A stretch of DNA of 64,000 nucleotides from Amoebidium appalachense (lineage: Eukaryota > Ichthyosporea): contig CAVNZM010000002.1 of NCBI GenBank assembly GCA_963693365.1, positions 1,116,001 through 1,180,000 of the forward strand, written 5' to 3'. Below the pieces are notes generated by a model that was given only the letters and a program-made list of their open reading frames with translations, was not told the DNA's origin and made no database searches. Both the position numbers and the translations under genes were made by a program. Positions 12,733-34,162 of this stretch are shown one piece after another; within the stretch, counting starts at the first letter, position 1, and each line of letters begins with the position of its first letter.

Positions 12733-13491
12733 GGGGGGGGGGGCATGTGCACGCTTGTGTCTGATGAGGGAGAGTGGAAGGGAGATTTGGTGTGTGTGTG
12801 TGTGAATGGCGACGTAAGGGTATGGTTATTGGTGGCGAAAGGGGGGGAGGGGGGGATGGGAGGGAGTCGTGGTCATAGTGTTTTGATGACATTGATGAGC
12901 CGATGGGCACATGAGTGCATCTTCGGTTGTGCTTTAGTGTAGACATTGCGCACTTTGGGTGTCTAAGGAGGGTCATGTGTGTCGCTGTGTGCCCTCGTAT
13001 CGTTCCTTCAAGTTTGTGTGTGCATGCCGTTCGTGTTTCCTTGGTGGTGGTTCTTTCGCTGAGGAGAACAGCCCCAAGGAGTGGGAAAGGAGGTGGGGGT
13101 GGGTAGAAAGGGGTTTATGATACACAATATGACCGAAGCTGTGTGTGTGTGTGTTGGGGTGGGGGGGGGGGGGGGGGGGGGGGGGGGGGGCTTTTGCGAT
13201 GATGTTGGGTAAGTTTAATGGACACCCACGCCCTCATTGCTCGTTCTTTCTATGTTTCACATGACCACAAGAACCGCCCATGACCATTTACACACACACG
13301 TACACGTACACTAACACGTGCACACACGTACAGGGGGTGCACGGCAAGCGCTGATGTCAGCAGCCATGGGGGGTGTTCTTCTGGCCATGATTGAGGGCCT
13401 GCAGATTGCCATCACAAGGGCATTGGCCGGCCCAGCCCAGCGCCCGGCATTCACAGAGATGCCCGAGGCACCCCTACCCCCCAAGCACTAA
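10074..13491 (+). CDS. TIMM17: mitochondrial import translocase subunit Tim17, five exons
   Basis: Exons 10074-10105, 10732-10831, 11591-11648, 12394-12522 and 13334-13491 join in phase to 158 residues. Tim17 is a core subunit of the TIM23 presequence translocase of the mitochondrial inner membrane. Exon 1 plus exon 2 read [20 protein letters not shown], matching the conserved CPWRIVDDCGGAF N-terminus of the family. Later landmarks are [55 protein letters not shown] and [11 protein letters not shown], covering the four membrane helices. The tail ends LPPKH. The start follows from the family N-terminus. Introns hold (CA)n, poly(C), poly(T)-poly(G) and poly(G). The intron 1 acceptor lies at the end of a (CA)n tract. 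Confidence 0.97.
11915..11978 (+). repeat. poly(C)-terminated interspersed repeat, 3' part
   Basis: Only the 3' end is clear: ATACTTCGTACCGTGATCC then GCATTCAAACCCCC, running into poly(C). It lies in TIMM17 intron 3, sense orientation. Confidence 0.65.
12537..12616. repeat. poly(T)-poly(G) composite tract
   Basis: About 33 T residues run, after a short GTGTAGG spacer, into a long G run in TIMM17 intron 4. Similar T-to-G composites occur near 6729, 21921, 34438 and 48421. Confidence 0.9.
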
Positions 13492-13809
13492 ATATGGTAG
13501 GTACCATATATGGTTGCTGTCTATTGTTGCTGACATGTTGTCGAAGACATGTGCATGGTTGTGGGCATTTTTAAGGCACAAATGTATGTATGCTCACATG
13601 GTATGTTTGCCACCAAGGAAACCAACCAATAAGTCGACCTGGCCCTGCCCTTGCCCAGGCACATGCGCGCACACACACAAACACATACACACATGCAATT
13701 GCGCACACACACAAACACGGATGCATATATGTACACATGCACACACTTTCACAAACATTCACATAAGAGGGATGCAGGTGCACACACAAATGAGCGTTTT
13801 TGCTCGCAG

Positions 13810-13863
<54 letters not shown>

Positions 13864-14195
13864 CGCACAGTTTCCCTTCTTGCGCAGCATGCTTTATTTA
13901 TTATATTATTCCTATCCTCCGTTCATTTGCGCATGAGTTGGTCCCTGGTTTTTCGGTTTTGTTAGAGAACTAATATTTTTATTTTTATTTGTAATGAAGT
14001 CTGTCCTGGGGGCGTTATTTGTTGTCTAGTGAAGAATGGTCTCCAGTTAGGGTGTCGTTTGATGGTGTACGAGTTTGCAAGCTCACGTCAGTGTGTGGAG
14101 AGAAAAAGAGAGTCTGTGTCGATGTGTCGAGAGAAACAGAGTGAGAGGAGATACACACACACACACTGACCGACAGGCAGGGAGAGAAAGAGAGG

Positions 14196-14233
<38 letters not shown>

Positions 14234-14518
14234 GTGTATGTGTGTGCGCGTGCGTGTGTGGAGACGGGTTGGAGGGAAGATAAAGTTAGTTTCACGTGTG
14301 AATGAGTGTGGTGGGTGCACAATTAGCCAACCCTGGGCGGCGCAGGGGGGGGGGTGGGGAGGGGGGGGGGGGGAGAGGAGGGAGGAGGGGGGGGGGGGGG
14401 GGGGGGGTGAAAGAAGAGAGTACCTGTGTGTGTTTGGGAATCTGTCTGAACGAGCCGGCAATTTCGGACGGGGACGGAGGGAATACTTGATACTATGCTA
14501 ACGATCATGCGCCTCTAG

Positions 14519-14662
14519 GTTTAGCCATATATGGTCCATACAGCGGCCATTTGATTGGACGGGCACCCCTGGGACTGACATGCTCTCATCGGCAATGAAT
14601 GTGCAGCTGCTGTGCGGCAACACCCTGAAGGAGGAGGCAAAGTCCCTGTTTGGCGTTATGGG
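14519..14662 (+). other. possible orphan exon, product unknown
   Basis: A G/C-ending-codon open stretch follows a CTCTAG acceptor and ends at GGGGTAGTG. On the plus strand it reads RPFDWTGTPGTDMLSSAMNV then QLLCGNTLKEEAKSLFGVMG. The minus strand is also open over it (ADESMSVPGVPVQSNGRCMD) and ends in a stop, so the strand is uncertain. I do not recognise the product. It could be an upstream exon of the 5-phosphatase. Confidence 0.3.
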
Positions 14663-15125
14663 GGTAGTGTTATGGTTGGTGGGTGAATGTATTGGTTGGT
14701 AACCATTTCTGAATAACTTTTTGGTATAAAACGTTGTCCCCTTATCCATTTTTTGGTTTCTGCTCTCTCCTACAAGACTTTTCTGGCTTAGATTTACCCT
14801 TATATAGAGTAGGTACGGTCTTTGGGTGTAAGTTTCGAGGGATCTGGAGGTGTTGATTCTGTATCGCTGCGTCAACTAACATAGTTAACAGTCAAAAGCG
14901 TAGGGCTGGTTTTTTCTGTGTGTGGAAACCCATCAGTGTTGGGGTCCTAGGTGATCTACCGTCAGACTCTCTCCATATAGCACATGTTTGATCACATGTT
15001 TGCACGGGTGCTGCGTGACTCTGTAAAGCTTCTGTTCATCAGAGTGAAGCTCCAAGATACAATAAACGACTCTCCGTGTAGTAAACTTCACAGAACAACC
15101 CCCCCCCCCCCCCCCCCCCCCCCCC

Positions 15126-15227
15126 ATGGGCTCTGCTTATTATGCATACTCTTTATGTATGGCTTGCATTCTGCATCGTGTTATCCGTTTGTTCTTGTGT
15201 ACTTCGTACTTTTTAACGCATTCAAAA
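15126..15227 (+). repeat. poly(C)-terminated interspersed repeat, copy
   Basis: It starts directly after a C run with ATGGGCTCTGCTTATTATGC and ends TGTACTTCGTAC ... GCATTCAAAACC in C-rich sequence. It matches the 1707-1836 copy over its whole length. Confidence 0.85.
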
Positions 15228-15254
15228 CCCCCCCCCGGCTCCTCACATCCCCCT

Positions 15255-15361
15255 CTGCCTGCACGCTTAAATTGTTTGATTTTGGATTTCCCACTTTTGT
15301 GACGTTTTGTTGTTGCTCTTTGTTGTCTCCGCCATATTTCCAACCCTCTAACACATACCAT
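15255..15361 (+). repeat. second repeat module ending in poly(C)
   Basis: A roughly 107-bp module beginning CTGCCTGCACGCTTAAATTG and ending AACCCTCTAACACATAC, directly followed by poly(C). A near-identical copy is at 22082-22189. It may be an alternative 3' half of the same family, since the 22057 copy fuses the GATGGGCTCTG head to it. Confidence 0.8.
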
Positions 15362-16943
15362 CCCCCCCCCCCCCCCCCCCCCCCCCCCTCCCCCCCCGCC
15401 CCTCCTCCCTCCCCCCGGCCCCAGCGGGCCAGGTCCCGCGCGTTTCTGTGACGGATTGTGCATTGCCTTTTGGCGTTTCCCCGTCAACAATCCCAACTCT
15501 CTATTACATGCATCAGCCCCTCCCCCTTCCTGCCTTTCCTCCTCCATCCAACACAAACAACCACGTGTCCCAACCTCAAACCCCAAGCCGGTCAAAGGCT
15601 GGCCTATGTATGCAATAGCCAAACGTACCGGTACCATATCAATTCCTAACTTGTTCGATCAACCACCACCTTCACCCCATACTCGTTCATCCCCCATTCC
15701 TTCAGGCGCTTAACTGAGAAATACACCCCCAAGTATCCACTGTCCATCCTCGATCCCTGACCCACATTTTATTTGTTGCCAACTGCATGTGAATACAACG
15801 TCGGCACGCAGGCGCAACGCGTGTAAACACATACACACGACCATCATGCAGTAGTTATGTGTACTATAGATCTAGCTTATACCAATACACTAACTATATA
15901 TTAGGTGCATCGGTAGGGCAGGGCAATTTAGGCTTATCCGAGGGGAGCCTCAGCGGCGAGCGCCATGGGCCACACAAAGTCTACTGTAGCTATCATGACA
16001 GGCTGGATCTGGCAGCCTTACGTAAGTGTACACAGGAAAGCGTTTAATGATGCTGTATAATCCAACCAAAACGCTTGATTTGTTCGTGTGATTGGCTAAC
16101 TGCGCACCAAACTTCGCGCTTCACCTCAGGGAGCTGCTCAGCCAAACTTACGCCAGTCCAGCCTGTGTGTAGCTGCCTGTGTGTATGACTTGTCGAGACC
16201 CAAAAGTTGACGCACGAATTTAAGGAGTAAGGAGGGGGAGTAATTCAGGAGTACGGTTTATAGTAGTCTTGTAAGTTATTAATGTAGTAGTAATAGTCCT
16301 ATAGGATGAAAGGAAGTAGCACCGACGGTTATTGAACACCAACAAGAGATTTGGAACGGGTCACACAGCAGCCTGAAAACATAGAAAAAGAACACCCAGG
16401 CATTTAGCTAACTGTTTCAAAATCTAAAGGAAAAATGGAAAGCAAAACGATGCTGGAATCGAAGTCCTCTCTAAGGTAGCCGACAAATTTAAGCAAGATC
16501 CCTATCTGCATCGCAAAATCTCTCTCTGCATGGATGATAATGGATTTTGGATCTGGGAAACTCATTGGTGTAGAGCGTGCCACTAGGGTACGCGTTTGGT
16601 TCCTCAAGCCAACGTTCTCCCAAATATCAAAGGTCTGTCTATGAAATGTAGAAAACTCATAGCACCTAAGATAGGCACTTTCAACAAAGGACTTTGGCTT
16701 TTCAGGGTTCAAACCATGCACAGAAAATATAATAAACATTTAATTGAGCACAAACACAAAAATTTGTGTAAAACTGAAATATTTACCGCCACACGCAAGA
16801 AAACATACTCAAAACACACACATTATGGTACAGGCACGTGTTTTTTTTTTGGAAAAATCTCATGTAGGTATATTTTTGTCTTGAAATTGTCCTGTTCTTG
16901 TTCTAGATGATGGGTTACCTGTCTGATCCTTGGTTTTCCGTCT

Positions 16944-26326
<9,383 letters not shown>

Positions 26327-27240
26327 CATGGCACCGTTTGTTTTCTGACTACCACCACTACCATCACACACATGAACACAGACACGCACACAGACACACA
26401 TGCACACGTACACAAACACACACACAGACACACACACACAGACAGACACACACACACACACACATGCCTACATACAAAACACGTGCGCAACCACATGCAC
26501 AAACACACGCACGCATGCACATGCGCGTGCATGCGCGCTCACACACACACACACTCCCAGTAACACTCAAATACGGCCCCCAAACGTTTTTTTCTCTCTC
26601 TCCTTTTCTACCTCTCACCCTCATATTTTCAAGGTTTCCTCAAGCAAAAGTGCCAACAAATTCTTGGAATGGGCTACGCTTGGAACCACGAATTGTTGTT
26701 TTTTTGGCATGAAATCGGAGTGTTGCCAGGTTCTCTGTGCTTTGTTCTTGTGTTTTCTATTATCTCAGTAGTAAATGGCTGGATATGGAGTGGATGTGGT
26801 AGGTTTTGGCTGTGCTAATGATTACATTTACTTATTTGATTACTTATTTTAGTACACTGCCACCATTGAAGAATGCATTGCTTGCACGTTCGCAGTATGT
26901 GACCTAAATACAGTACGTAAATTTTCTGAGTGTCTAAGTTGGGGTTAATCGATCTTTTTGAGGTGAAAAGGCTGCAGCATTAAAATTCTTTGATAACAGG
27001 CAAAACCCTGATATGTTGCTAGTTTGTAGTGATTTGAGTTACGGTAACCTGCTGAGGCATGTACCGTGCAGAATTGCACCTAAAGACCCTCCCCCCAGTA
27101 CAGCGGGTCTGTACTGTATAACACTCAAACAATTATATAAAAGGGGTTCAAATACCAAGAAAAAATATGCACCTGTTTGAAGATCGGTTCATGCATGTCA
27201 TACCGTGTCAAATTTGAACCCCCTTTTTAAATTACCCCCC

Positions 27241-27297
<57 letters not shown>

Positions 27298-27545
27298 ATG
27301 TATACACGCATCCACATATGCATTCTGTACCCATGGCCATATAATTTATAATTAATTAAAGTTTTCGAGGGGAATCGAACATGCGCACGAATTCGAAATA
27401 TGGAAATTTTGGCGGGAAGTTTTCAAGATTGCGCAAAAAAGAAACGTTTTTTGAAACCGTTACGAATGAAAAAAAAAATATTGTGCAGCTGGTTGGTTGA
27501 AAGTTTAACGATGGGTGGGGTTCAATATAATGAGGAGAACAACGG

Positions 27546-27695
<150 letters not shown>

Positions 27696-27710
<15 letters not shown>

Positions 27711-27843
27711 GGCACGAAGTACACATATACGACGAGAAGCTTGAAGCAGGACACATCATAGGAAAACATTCAAGTATGCAACATCAGCAATGTGCACAGT
27801 ATGCGCAATAAGCAGAGGCCATCCTCAGGGAGGGATCAAGTCA
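27696..27843 (-). repeat. poly(C)-terminated interspersed repeat, reverse copy
   Basis: The minus strand reads from CCCTGAGGATGGCCTCTGC through TGTACTTCGTGCCG to GCACATTCAACCCCC, with the C run at its 3' end. It is intergenic, upstream in the plus direction of a minus-strand gene. Confidence 0.8.
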
Positions 27844-28492
27844 TCAATTGCATCTGTGTAGGACAGGGGACAAATTGTCGTGATGCAAAAGCAAACACGT
27901 ATGTGGGATACCAACGTGTGGCATGCATGCCCGGGGGGGGGGGGGGGGCAAGGGGTCGGACACCATGGCATATACAGGATTTGATCAAAATTAAAGTCAA
28001 CCTTCAATATGCACATTGAGCCCTTTCAGTATTCGCATACCATTGAGGTTGAAACAATTTTGCCATTTTACAAGCTCCAGATATGCCCCGATTATCGGTA
28101 CATACTGAATAGTCCTTAGTCCGTGTGGCGCATACAATATGACTCGCGGCAACTGCAAAGATCCGAGTGTCCCAAACAAATATTTGCGCCACCAATATAG
28201 ATCCACAAGCACAAAACAAATCTGCCCACCTGATATTGCCAAGTGTAGTATAAGGTTTGGTGTATTAGCGAGTAACTAATAGATGCTAATATTTACATGG
28301 CAAAAAAAAGGGGGGTTCGGTTAGCCTGAGACCCTCTCTCTCAACTAGAAGGAACGGGGGTTGGGGTGGTGGTAGTTGCAGTATTATTGTTGCAAAACAC
28401 GAAACCCTACAAACGTCAGCCAAACACCAAACCAGCCTCTGAGTCAAGCAACATTGTGATATGCCGTATGTCAGTCTATATCTCCAGGGCGA

Positions 28493-28525
<33 letters not shown>

Positions 28526-28752
28526 GGAGAACGCCACCACTACTAATCTCTCTTTCATTCATAAGCCAAGAAAACTCCATTTGCCCCCCCCCCCCCCCCC
28601 CAACAACAACCCCCCCTTCCCTCCCCTCCCCATCCATCCCTCCCACCCCCCACCCCCTCCGTTTGACCACCTCCCTCCAACGATGTGTTAGGTAGACGTG
28701 TTCCTACTCAAACGAACACACTACACTGCTTAACCCATACACACCCAAGCTC

Positions 28753-30240
28753 TCACTTCATTCCACGAGAGCGAGTCAGTCGCCGTGTTGCCTGCTCCTT
28801 TTTCTCCTCCCCGTTCGTTCCTGTGCTCCGAACTTTCGCCATTTGAAACTGTGGTTTCTTTCTCAAAGGCGACTGTGTATCTCCCTCGCCCCAGCCCGCT
28901 GCATTTTTCGCGCCAACTTTAGCCGGATTTTGCTCCCTCGTTCTTCGGAATTGTGGGGTTTTCTTGAGTGGCGAAAATGTAACCTCAGACTCGCCAGTGG
29001 CGTTACTGGTGCGATTATCGGTTTTTTCGGTCATCCGAACTGTGTTTTTCGTTGGCTCTAGGGGCGCTTCTGAAGCCGTGTTTGTCTGCACCGGTCCGTG
29101 TCTTGTGCGGACACGTTTTCGTGCCCCAGTCTCCCCTTTCTCTATCTTGCTTCCGTCGTTGTCAGGATCAATCCCTTTCTGCGATTCTTTTATGTGAATT
29201 CCGTTCTCGGAATACATGTCCCCGCCTTTATCCATGTACGTTACTTTCTCACTCCTTGCCCTTTTGTAAGCACCGTGGTTTGTTTCCGCCTTTTCTTTAT
29301 CCTTTCCTTGTTTCACTCTTCCCTCTTTCTCCTTTCCCTCCCTCACATTCCCGTTTCCTTTTTCCATTTGAATCTGCCGTTTATTTTCCGTCGGTTGAAC
29401 TTTCTGGGATCCATCACTCGTCGTTTCATTACGCACGTCCGTGGTAGTTTCTTCCTCCCTGTGTGGCCCACGCACGCCGAGACTTTTCTCTTTTCTCTTT
29501 TCCTCATTCCCCTGCCTCACACTTTCCACCCCTTGGCCTCGGTGTCTTTCTCCTTCCGATTGCGAGGTTTTGGGCTCAGCCCACTCAGTTTCACATCTCG
29601 TTTCCTTCCCACTTTCTCTCACGCTCTCTGCTTCCTTGCTTCCTCCCGTCTCCTCCGTGTGTATCTTACACACAACACACGGCGTTACTTGCACCCCGTG
29701 CCTACAATAATACTGGCTTTCCGGTCGTAATTTTACCAAGTTCCGCTTCGATATTTTGGCACCCTTCTTCGGTTCCGGCGCTTTCGGGGGTGGCGGCGGT
29801 TCGATTTTCAGCCGCAGGGTTATTTTCTTTGCCGCTTCCATCTTCTGTCGTAGTTCCTCCGGTATTTCCTTCTTACATTCCGAACAGTTCTGTTTTCGCT
29901 TTCCATGTTGCAGACACATGCCATTGCCCCCACAGTCCACACAGTAATATCTCTCGCGCCCGTGCGGACACACACCTCTTCCCCCGCATGGTTTGCACAG
30001 GTAGTTCAACATTCCGTGTTCGCACATGGCGTTCCGCTTGAACTGTGCCCGCCTAATCTTTCCCGCTCCAAACGTGACCACGTCGTCCTCACTCTTCTCC
30101 TCCTTGCTCTTCTTACTCTTCTTTTCTTTCTTTTCTTTCTTTTCTTTCTTGCTTTTCTTATCCTCTTTCCTAACTTCATTTTCCGACTTTTGTTTCTTCC
30201 TTGGCTGCTCCTCATAGTCACTACTAACATCCCCCCTCAC
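28753..30240 (-). CDS. intronless CxHG cysteine/histidine-repeat protein
   Basis: One 495-codon frame. Residues 1-70 are Lys/Glu-rich with blocks such as RKKQK and KKSKKEKKEKKEKK, resembling nuclear signals. Residues 73-122 hold three consecutive C-x(1-2)-HG-x5-6-C-x2-C units (C73EHG..C82..C85; C91PHG..C100..C103; C109LQHG..C119..C122), joined by GG. A fourth lies at C179RHG..C188..C191. The spacing suggests tandem zinc-binding knuckles. The rest is charged and low complexity; near the C-terminus SPLKKTPQF and SPLRKKPQF form a short repeat. Similar CxHG repeats occur in algal, protist and large-DNA-virus proteins of unknown function. I cannot name a family or function. It is the only sizeable single-exon gene here, and its frame is free of microsatellites. 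It may come from retroposition or transfer, or may simply be intron-poor. Confidence 0.83.
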   Translation of the reverse strand: MRGDVSSDYEEQPRKKQKSENEVRKEDKKSKKEKKEKKEKKSKKSKEEKSEDDVVTFGAGKIRRAQFKRNAMCEHGMLNYLCKPCGGRGVCPHGRERYYCVDCGGNGMCLQHGKRKQNCSECKKEIPEELRQKMEAAKKITLRLKIEPPPPPKAPEPKKGAKISKRNLVKLRPESQYYCRHGVQVTPCVVCKIHTEETGGSKEAESVRESGKETRCETEWAEPKTSQSEGERHRGQGVESVRQGNEEKRKEKSLGVRGPHREEETTTDVRNETTSDGSQKVQPTENKRQIQMEKGNGNVREGKEKEGRVKQGKDKEKAETNHGAYKRARSEKVTYMDKGGDMYSENGIHIKESQKGIDPDNDGSKIEKGETGARKRVRTRHGPVQTNTASEAPLEPTKNTVRMTEKTDNRTSNATGESEVTFSPLKKTPQFRRTREQNPAKVGAKNAAGWGEGDTQSPLRKKPQFQMAKVRSTGTNGEEKKEQATRRLTRSRGMK

Positions 30241-30286
30241 TCCCCCCGCTCTCCGTCTCTTCTGCCTTTCTCTTTCCCATTTTCAA

Positions 30287-30440
30287 GCTCCTCTTACGTG
30301 TGTTTGCTAAGTGTGCTAAGGTGTATATCTGTGTGTTCGCTCTACAAAAAGGTGGTATATTCTCGCTCCTCTTACGTTTGTTTGCTAAGTGTGCTCAAAT
30401 GTATATCTGTGTGTTCGCTCTAAAAAAGGTGGTATAAAGA
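30287..30440. repeat. 78-bp direct duplication upstream of the CxHG gene
   Basis: Two copies of about 78 bp begin GCTCCTCTTACG at 30287 and 30365. They share TTTGCTAAGTGTGCT, TGTATATCTGTGTGTTCGCT and AAAGGTGGTATA with a few substitutions. They start about 47 bp upstream of the predicted start, so they probably lie in the leader or core promoter. Confidence 0.85.
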
Positions 30441-31000
30441 GTTCGTTTGTTGGCCTTCGTTCCTTTTTGTCTCTAAACCCTATGACTTAAAATGGAAATA
30501 TACTTTTGTATGTACAAGCTGTTTGGAAAGTTGAACTGTGTTTTTGTAACGGCTGCGGTGGACTTTGCCAGAACACGTAACGGATGCATGCATGACGCCC
30601 CCATACCCTCCTCAGCCAATCAGATTACACGTGCAATCGTAGACCGATCCCGCGATCAGTCAAGGTATAAATCTAAATCTTCGTCACAGCTGCAGGTTGG
30701 CGCGTGACTGGCGCCACGGCCGTCACCACGGCAAAGTTTGCCATGTGCCGGTGTACGTGCTAACACGTACTGACGTGTTGCCGCACGTCCAACGTTACTA
30801 CATCTACTCAGGGTCCCTTTCTGCCACCTACTGAGATGGCTCCTTATTTGTCCTTACACATTCAGCGAACACTGGACTCTATCGAACCGTCGAGGCGCCG
30901 CGACAGAAAGCATGCACGCGGTCGCGAGAGCCCGCCTGCAGCGAACGTAAAGTTCATCGCAGCGCGTGCACACCGTCAGTACGTGTGAGGGTCCCTTTTA

Positions 31001-31037
<37 letters not shown>

Positions 31038-31083
31038 AAAGGAGACACCGCCTCAGTAGGTGGTAGGTGTACGTGTGTGCGAT

Positions 31084-31121
<38 letters not shown>

Positions 31122-32071
31122 CGTGTGCGTGTGTGCGTGTGTGTACTTGTGTGTGCGTGTTTGTGCCTGTGTGCCTGTGTGTTTGTGCTTGTGACAAACC
31201 GGTGTGCGTGTGTGTGTACGTGTGCGCGCGCGGACGCGCGCCCACAGTCACGTGCGTGCGCAGTATGGCAGCACGCGGTCACGGTGGAAAAAAGAATGAA
31301 AAAAAAGGAAAATTAACTGTGCACGGGACAACTGTCAACCAAACAAATATCACTGAGGATCCGGAGAACATGCACAATTTGGATCTTAACACACACACGC
31401 ACACACGCACACGCATGCACGCACACACGCACACGCACACGCACATGCACACACACACATACACGCACGCACGCACGCACGCACGCATACACGCATACAT
31501 ACACGCACACACACGTGTGCACGTTCACACGCACTCGCACACACAAAAACACGCACGCACACGCACAAACACAAATACGGACACACTAATATCAGGCCTT
31601 CTCTGTGGACTACATACACCCTTGCCTACTTCTTTTGGGGGGGGGGGGGGCCTTTGAACATATGAATAAAAACTAAAATAAAAATATAGGTATGTGCGTC
31701 GAGTGTGTTAATGTGCGTGTGTGTGTGGAGGGAGGGGGGGGGGGGGGGGTTCTTAGGGACTTATACAAGGATGGAATGATATCATTCTGTTTGACTCGAA
31801 GGTGGAATCGTTTATTTTCAGCATATATTGGCATTGGTACGTACTATATTATGTACCTGCACCATGCACAATCGTACCAAAACTATATACATACTACGAG
31901 TTGCCTTATAGCGTAGCCTACAGCACACTTGTCAAAAAGAGAAATCTGGTGTTAGCTGAGTTTTTTGGACTCCCTTGCCCTGCGGCCGCATCAATATGCC
32001 CCCTAAGTGGGTTTCGGTTGTGTATGATGGTCCATGCTGTGTTGCTTACTAACTTGCGGATTGAATGTTCG

Positions 32072-32133
<62 letters not shown>

Positions 32134-32699
32134 CTGTGCTGGTGCTGGTGGTAAACGTGTCTGTGTGTGCCTGTGTGCGCGTTTACGGTGTGTGTGTGTG
32201 TATGTGTTGAGGTAGGTTGCTGCTGCTGGTGGTGGTTGTTGTGGTGGGGGTAGCTGGTGGGGGTGGTATGAAGCAGAAACAATCGACATTACGGTTGTGT
32301 CACGGTCATGCACTTGGAGAAGGATGTATTGATGAAGGGGCCGTCCTTGGGTGTCGGCAGAACGCCTCTGCAAGTAAGCACACACCGTTACAAATTCTAT
32401 TAAAACCGTGTATAGGTTTGCGACATCCCTCCATTTCAGGTCCTCCCCACCCGCGCCACCCACTTTTCCCTCTCTTGTTTCTCGAAGGCGAAGCAGCTAA
32501 GAAAAAAAAAGAGACACATTATGTCATTTGGGGGGACATAGCAAAAGCATCAGAGTGAGAAGTTACCTGAGGGGTGGGGTGGTGGGCATGACAACACGGT
32601 AGTTGTAGGGCTGGTGCTTGGTAGCCATAGTGACCGAGGATCAGGGCCACAACCATCGAAGCAGTACAGGACCGGACACATATTGATAAAGAACACAAT

Positions 32700-33710
32700 T
32701 GTGCACACCCCTATTCTTAGAAGAGGGTGTGAACAGTGGCATGGGTCGCTTTGCCACTGCCAAACGTGCTTGCATGCCCTCCTAAGGGTGGGCATGGTTC
32801 ACACGTGTGCACACCCTCTTCTAAGAAGAGGATGGGAACAGTGGCACAGGTCGTTTTGCCGCTGCCAAACGTGCTTGCATGCCCTCCTAAGGGTGGGCAT
32901 GGTTCACACGTGTGCACACCCTCTTCTAAGAAGAGGATGGGAACAGTGGCACAGGTCGTTTTGTCGCTGCCAAAAGTGCTTGCCATGCCCTCCTAAGGGT
33001 GGGCATGGTTCACACGTGTGCACACCCTCTTCTAAGAAGAGGGAGAGGGTGGGAACAGTGGCACAGGTCGTTTTGTCGCTGCCAAACGTGCTTGCATGCC
33101 CTCCTAAGGGTGGGCATGGTTCACACGTGTGCACACCCTCTTCTAAGAAGAGGATGGGAACAGTGGCACAGGTCGTTTTGTCGCTGCCAAAAGTGCTTGC
33201 CATTCCCTTCTTAGGGTGGGCATGGTTCACACGTGTGCACACCCTCTTCTTAGAAGAGGGCACAGAGGGTGGGAACAGTGGAACAGGTCGTTTTGCCGCT
33301 GCCAAAAGTGCTTGCCATGCCCTCCTAAGGGTGGGCATGGTTCACACGTGTGCACACCCTCTTCTTAGAAGAGGGAGAGGGTGGGAACAGTGGCACAGGT
33401 CGTTTTGTCGCTGCCAAACGTGCTTGCATGCCCTCCTAAGGGTGGGCATGGTTCACACGTGTGCACACCCTCTTCTTAGACACCCTCTTCCAAGAAGAGG
33501 GTGGGAACAGTGGCACAGGTCGTTTTGCCACTGCCAAACGTGCTTGCATGCCCTCCTAAGGGCGGGCGTGGTTCACACGTGTGCACACCCTCTTCTAAGA
33601 AGAGGGTGGGAACAGTGGCACAGGTCGTTTTGTCGCTGCCAAACGTGCTTGCCATGCCCTCCTAAGGGTGGCGTGTGCACACCCTCTTCTTAGAAGGAGG
33701 TGGGCACAAT
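32700..33710. repeat. 105-120 bp minisatellite with internal palindromes
   Basis: Units begin with GGTTCACACGTGTGCACACC near 32796, 32901, 33007, 33118, 33224, 33339, 33450 and 33570, with partial units at both ends. Spacing is 105, 106, 111, 106, 115, 111 and 120. Each unit contains the inverted repeat CTCTTCTAAGAAGAG (or a variant) and ACACGTGT. Most length change comes from extra copies of GAGGGTG- or GAGAGGGTG-like pieces beside the palindrome. The long frames over it in both directions are by-products of the repeat. Confidence 0.95.
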
Positions 33711-34162
33711 GACAAAAGTAACCCACAAGCATGCCTTTTTGTCCCCTGCGGTTGCTAGGGTCCAGGGGTCAGATTGTTGCATAATAAGGCTGTAAGATGA
33801 TTGGCTCAACTTTGAGGAGGGGGAGAGGGTGTGTGTGTGTGTGTGTGCGGGTGCGGGTGCGGGTGCGGGTGCGGGTGCATGTGTGCGTGCGTATTGTAGT
33901 GCACGCACGTGTGTGTGTGCGTATGTGCACGCGCGTGTGTGTGCGTGCGTGCGTGTGCACCTGCGTGCGTGCACGCACATGGCTGTGTGCCTGTGTGCCT
34001 GTGTGCGTGGGTACATGCGTGTGTGTGTGTGTGTGTCTCTTGTGTATTTCCATTTTTGTTTTTCATTGATTTTTCTGGGGCACCCAGTTGCTGCTAGGGC
34101 ATGATAACATGGAGTGTAGCCTCTGTAGTGTGAGTGCACAGTGAACGAGCTTCAAAGATACT

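Larger units (their letters stand above)
13492..16943. other. intergenic TIMM17 to 5-phosphatase
   Basis: It holds (CA)n at 13810-13862, (GA)n near 14200-14228, poly(G) at 14360-14407, one possible exon (14519-14662) and two interspersed-repeat modules (15126-15361). At 15966 there is an ATG in good context followed by a GTAAGT donor at 16023. Its phase does not join the first 5-phosphatase coding exon directly, so it could be a leader exon or unrelated. Confidence 0.5.

Noticed and set aside
15966-16022. ATG with good context and GTAAGT donor as first 5-phosphatase coding exon
   Set aside because: It ends in phase 0, whereas the acceptor at 16951 requires phase 2; an unseen exon would be needed.
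32340-32700. Possible minus-strand exons (around 32570-32680 and 32330-32373)
   Set aside because: Donor and acceptor signals exist, but the peptides are proline- and serine-rich, short and unrecognisable, and both frames are weak.
32614-33693. 359-codon plus-strand frame with a repeated peptide
   Set aside because: It is the minisatellite read in one frame. Units of 105 bp keep frame by chance, other units break it, and both strands are open.
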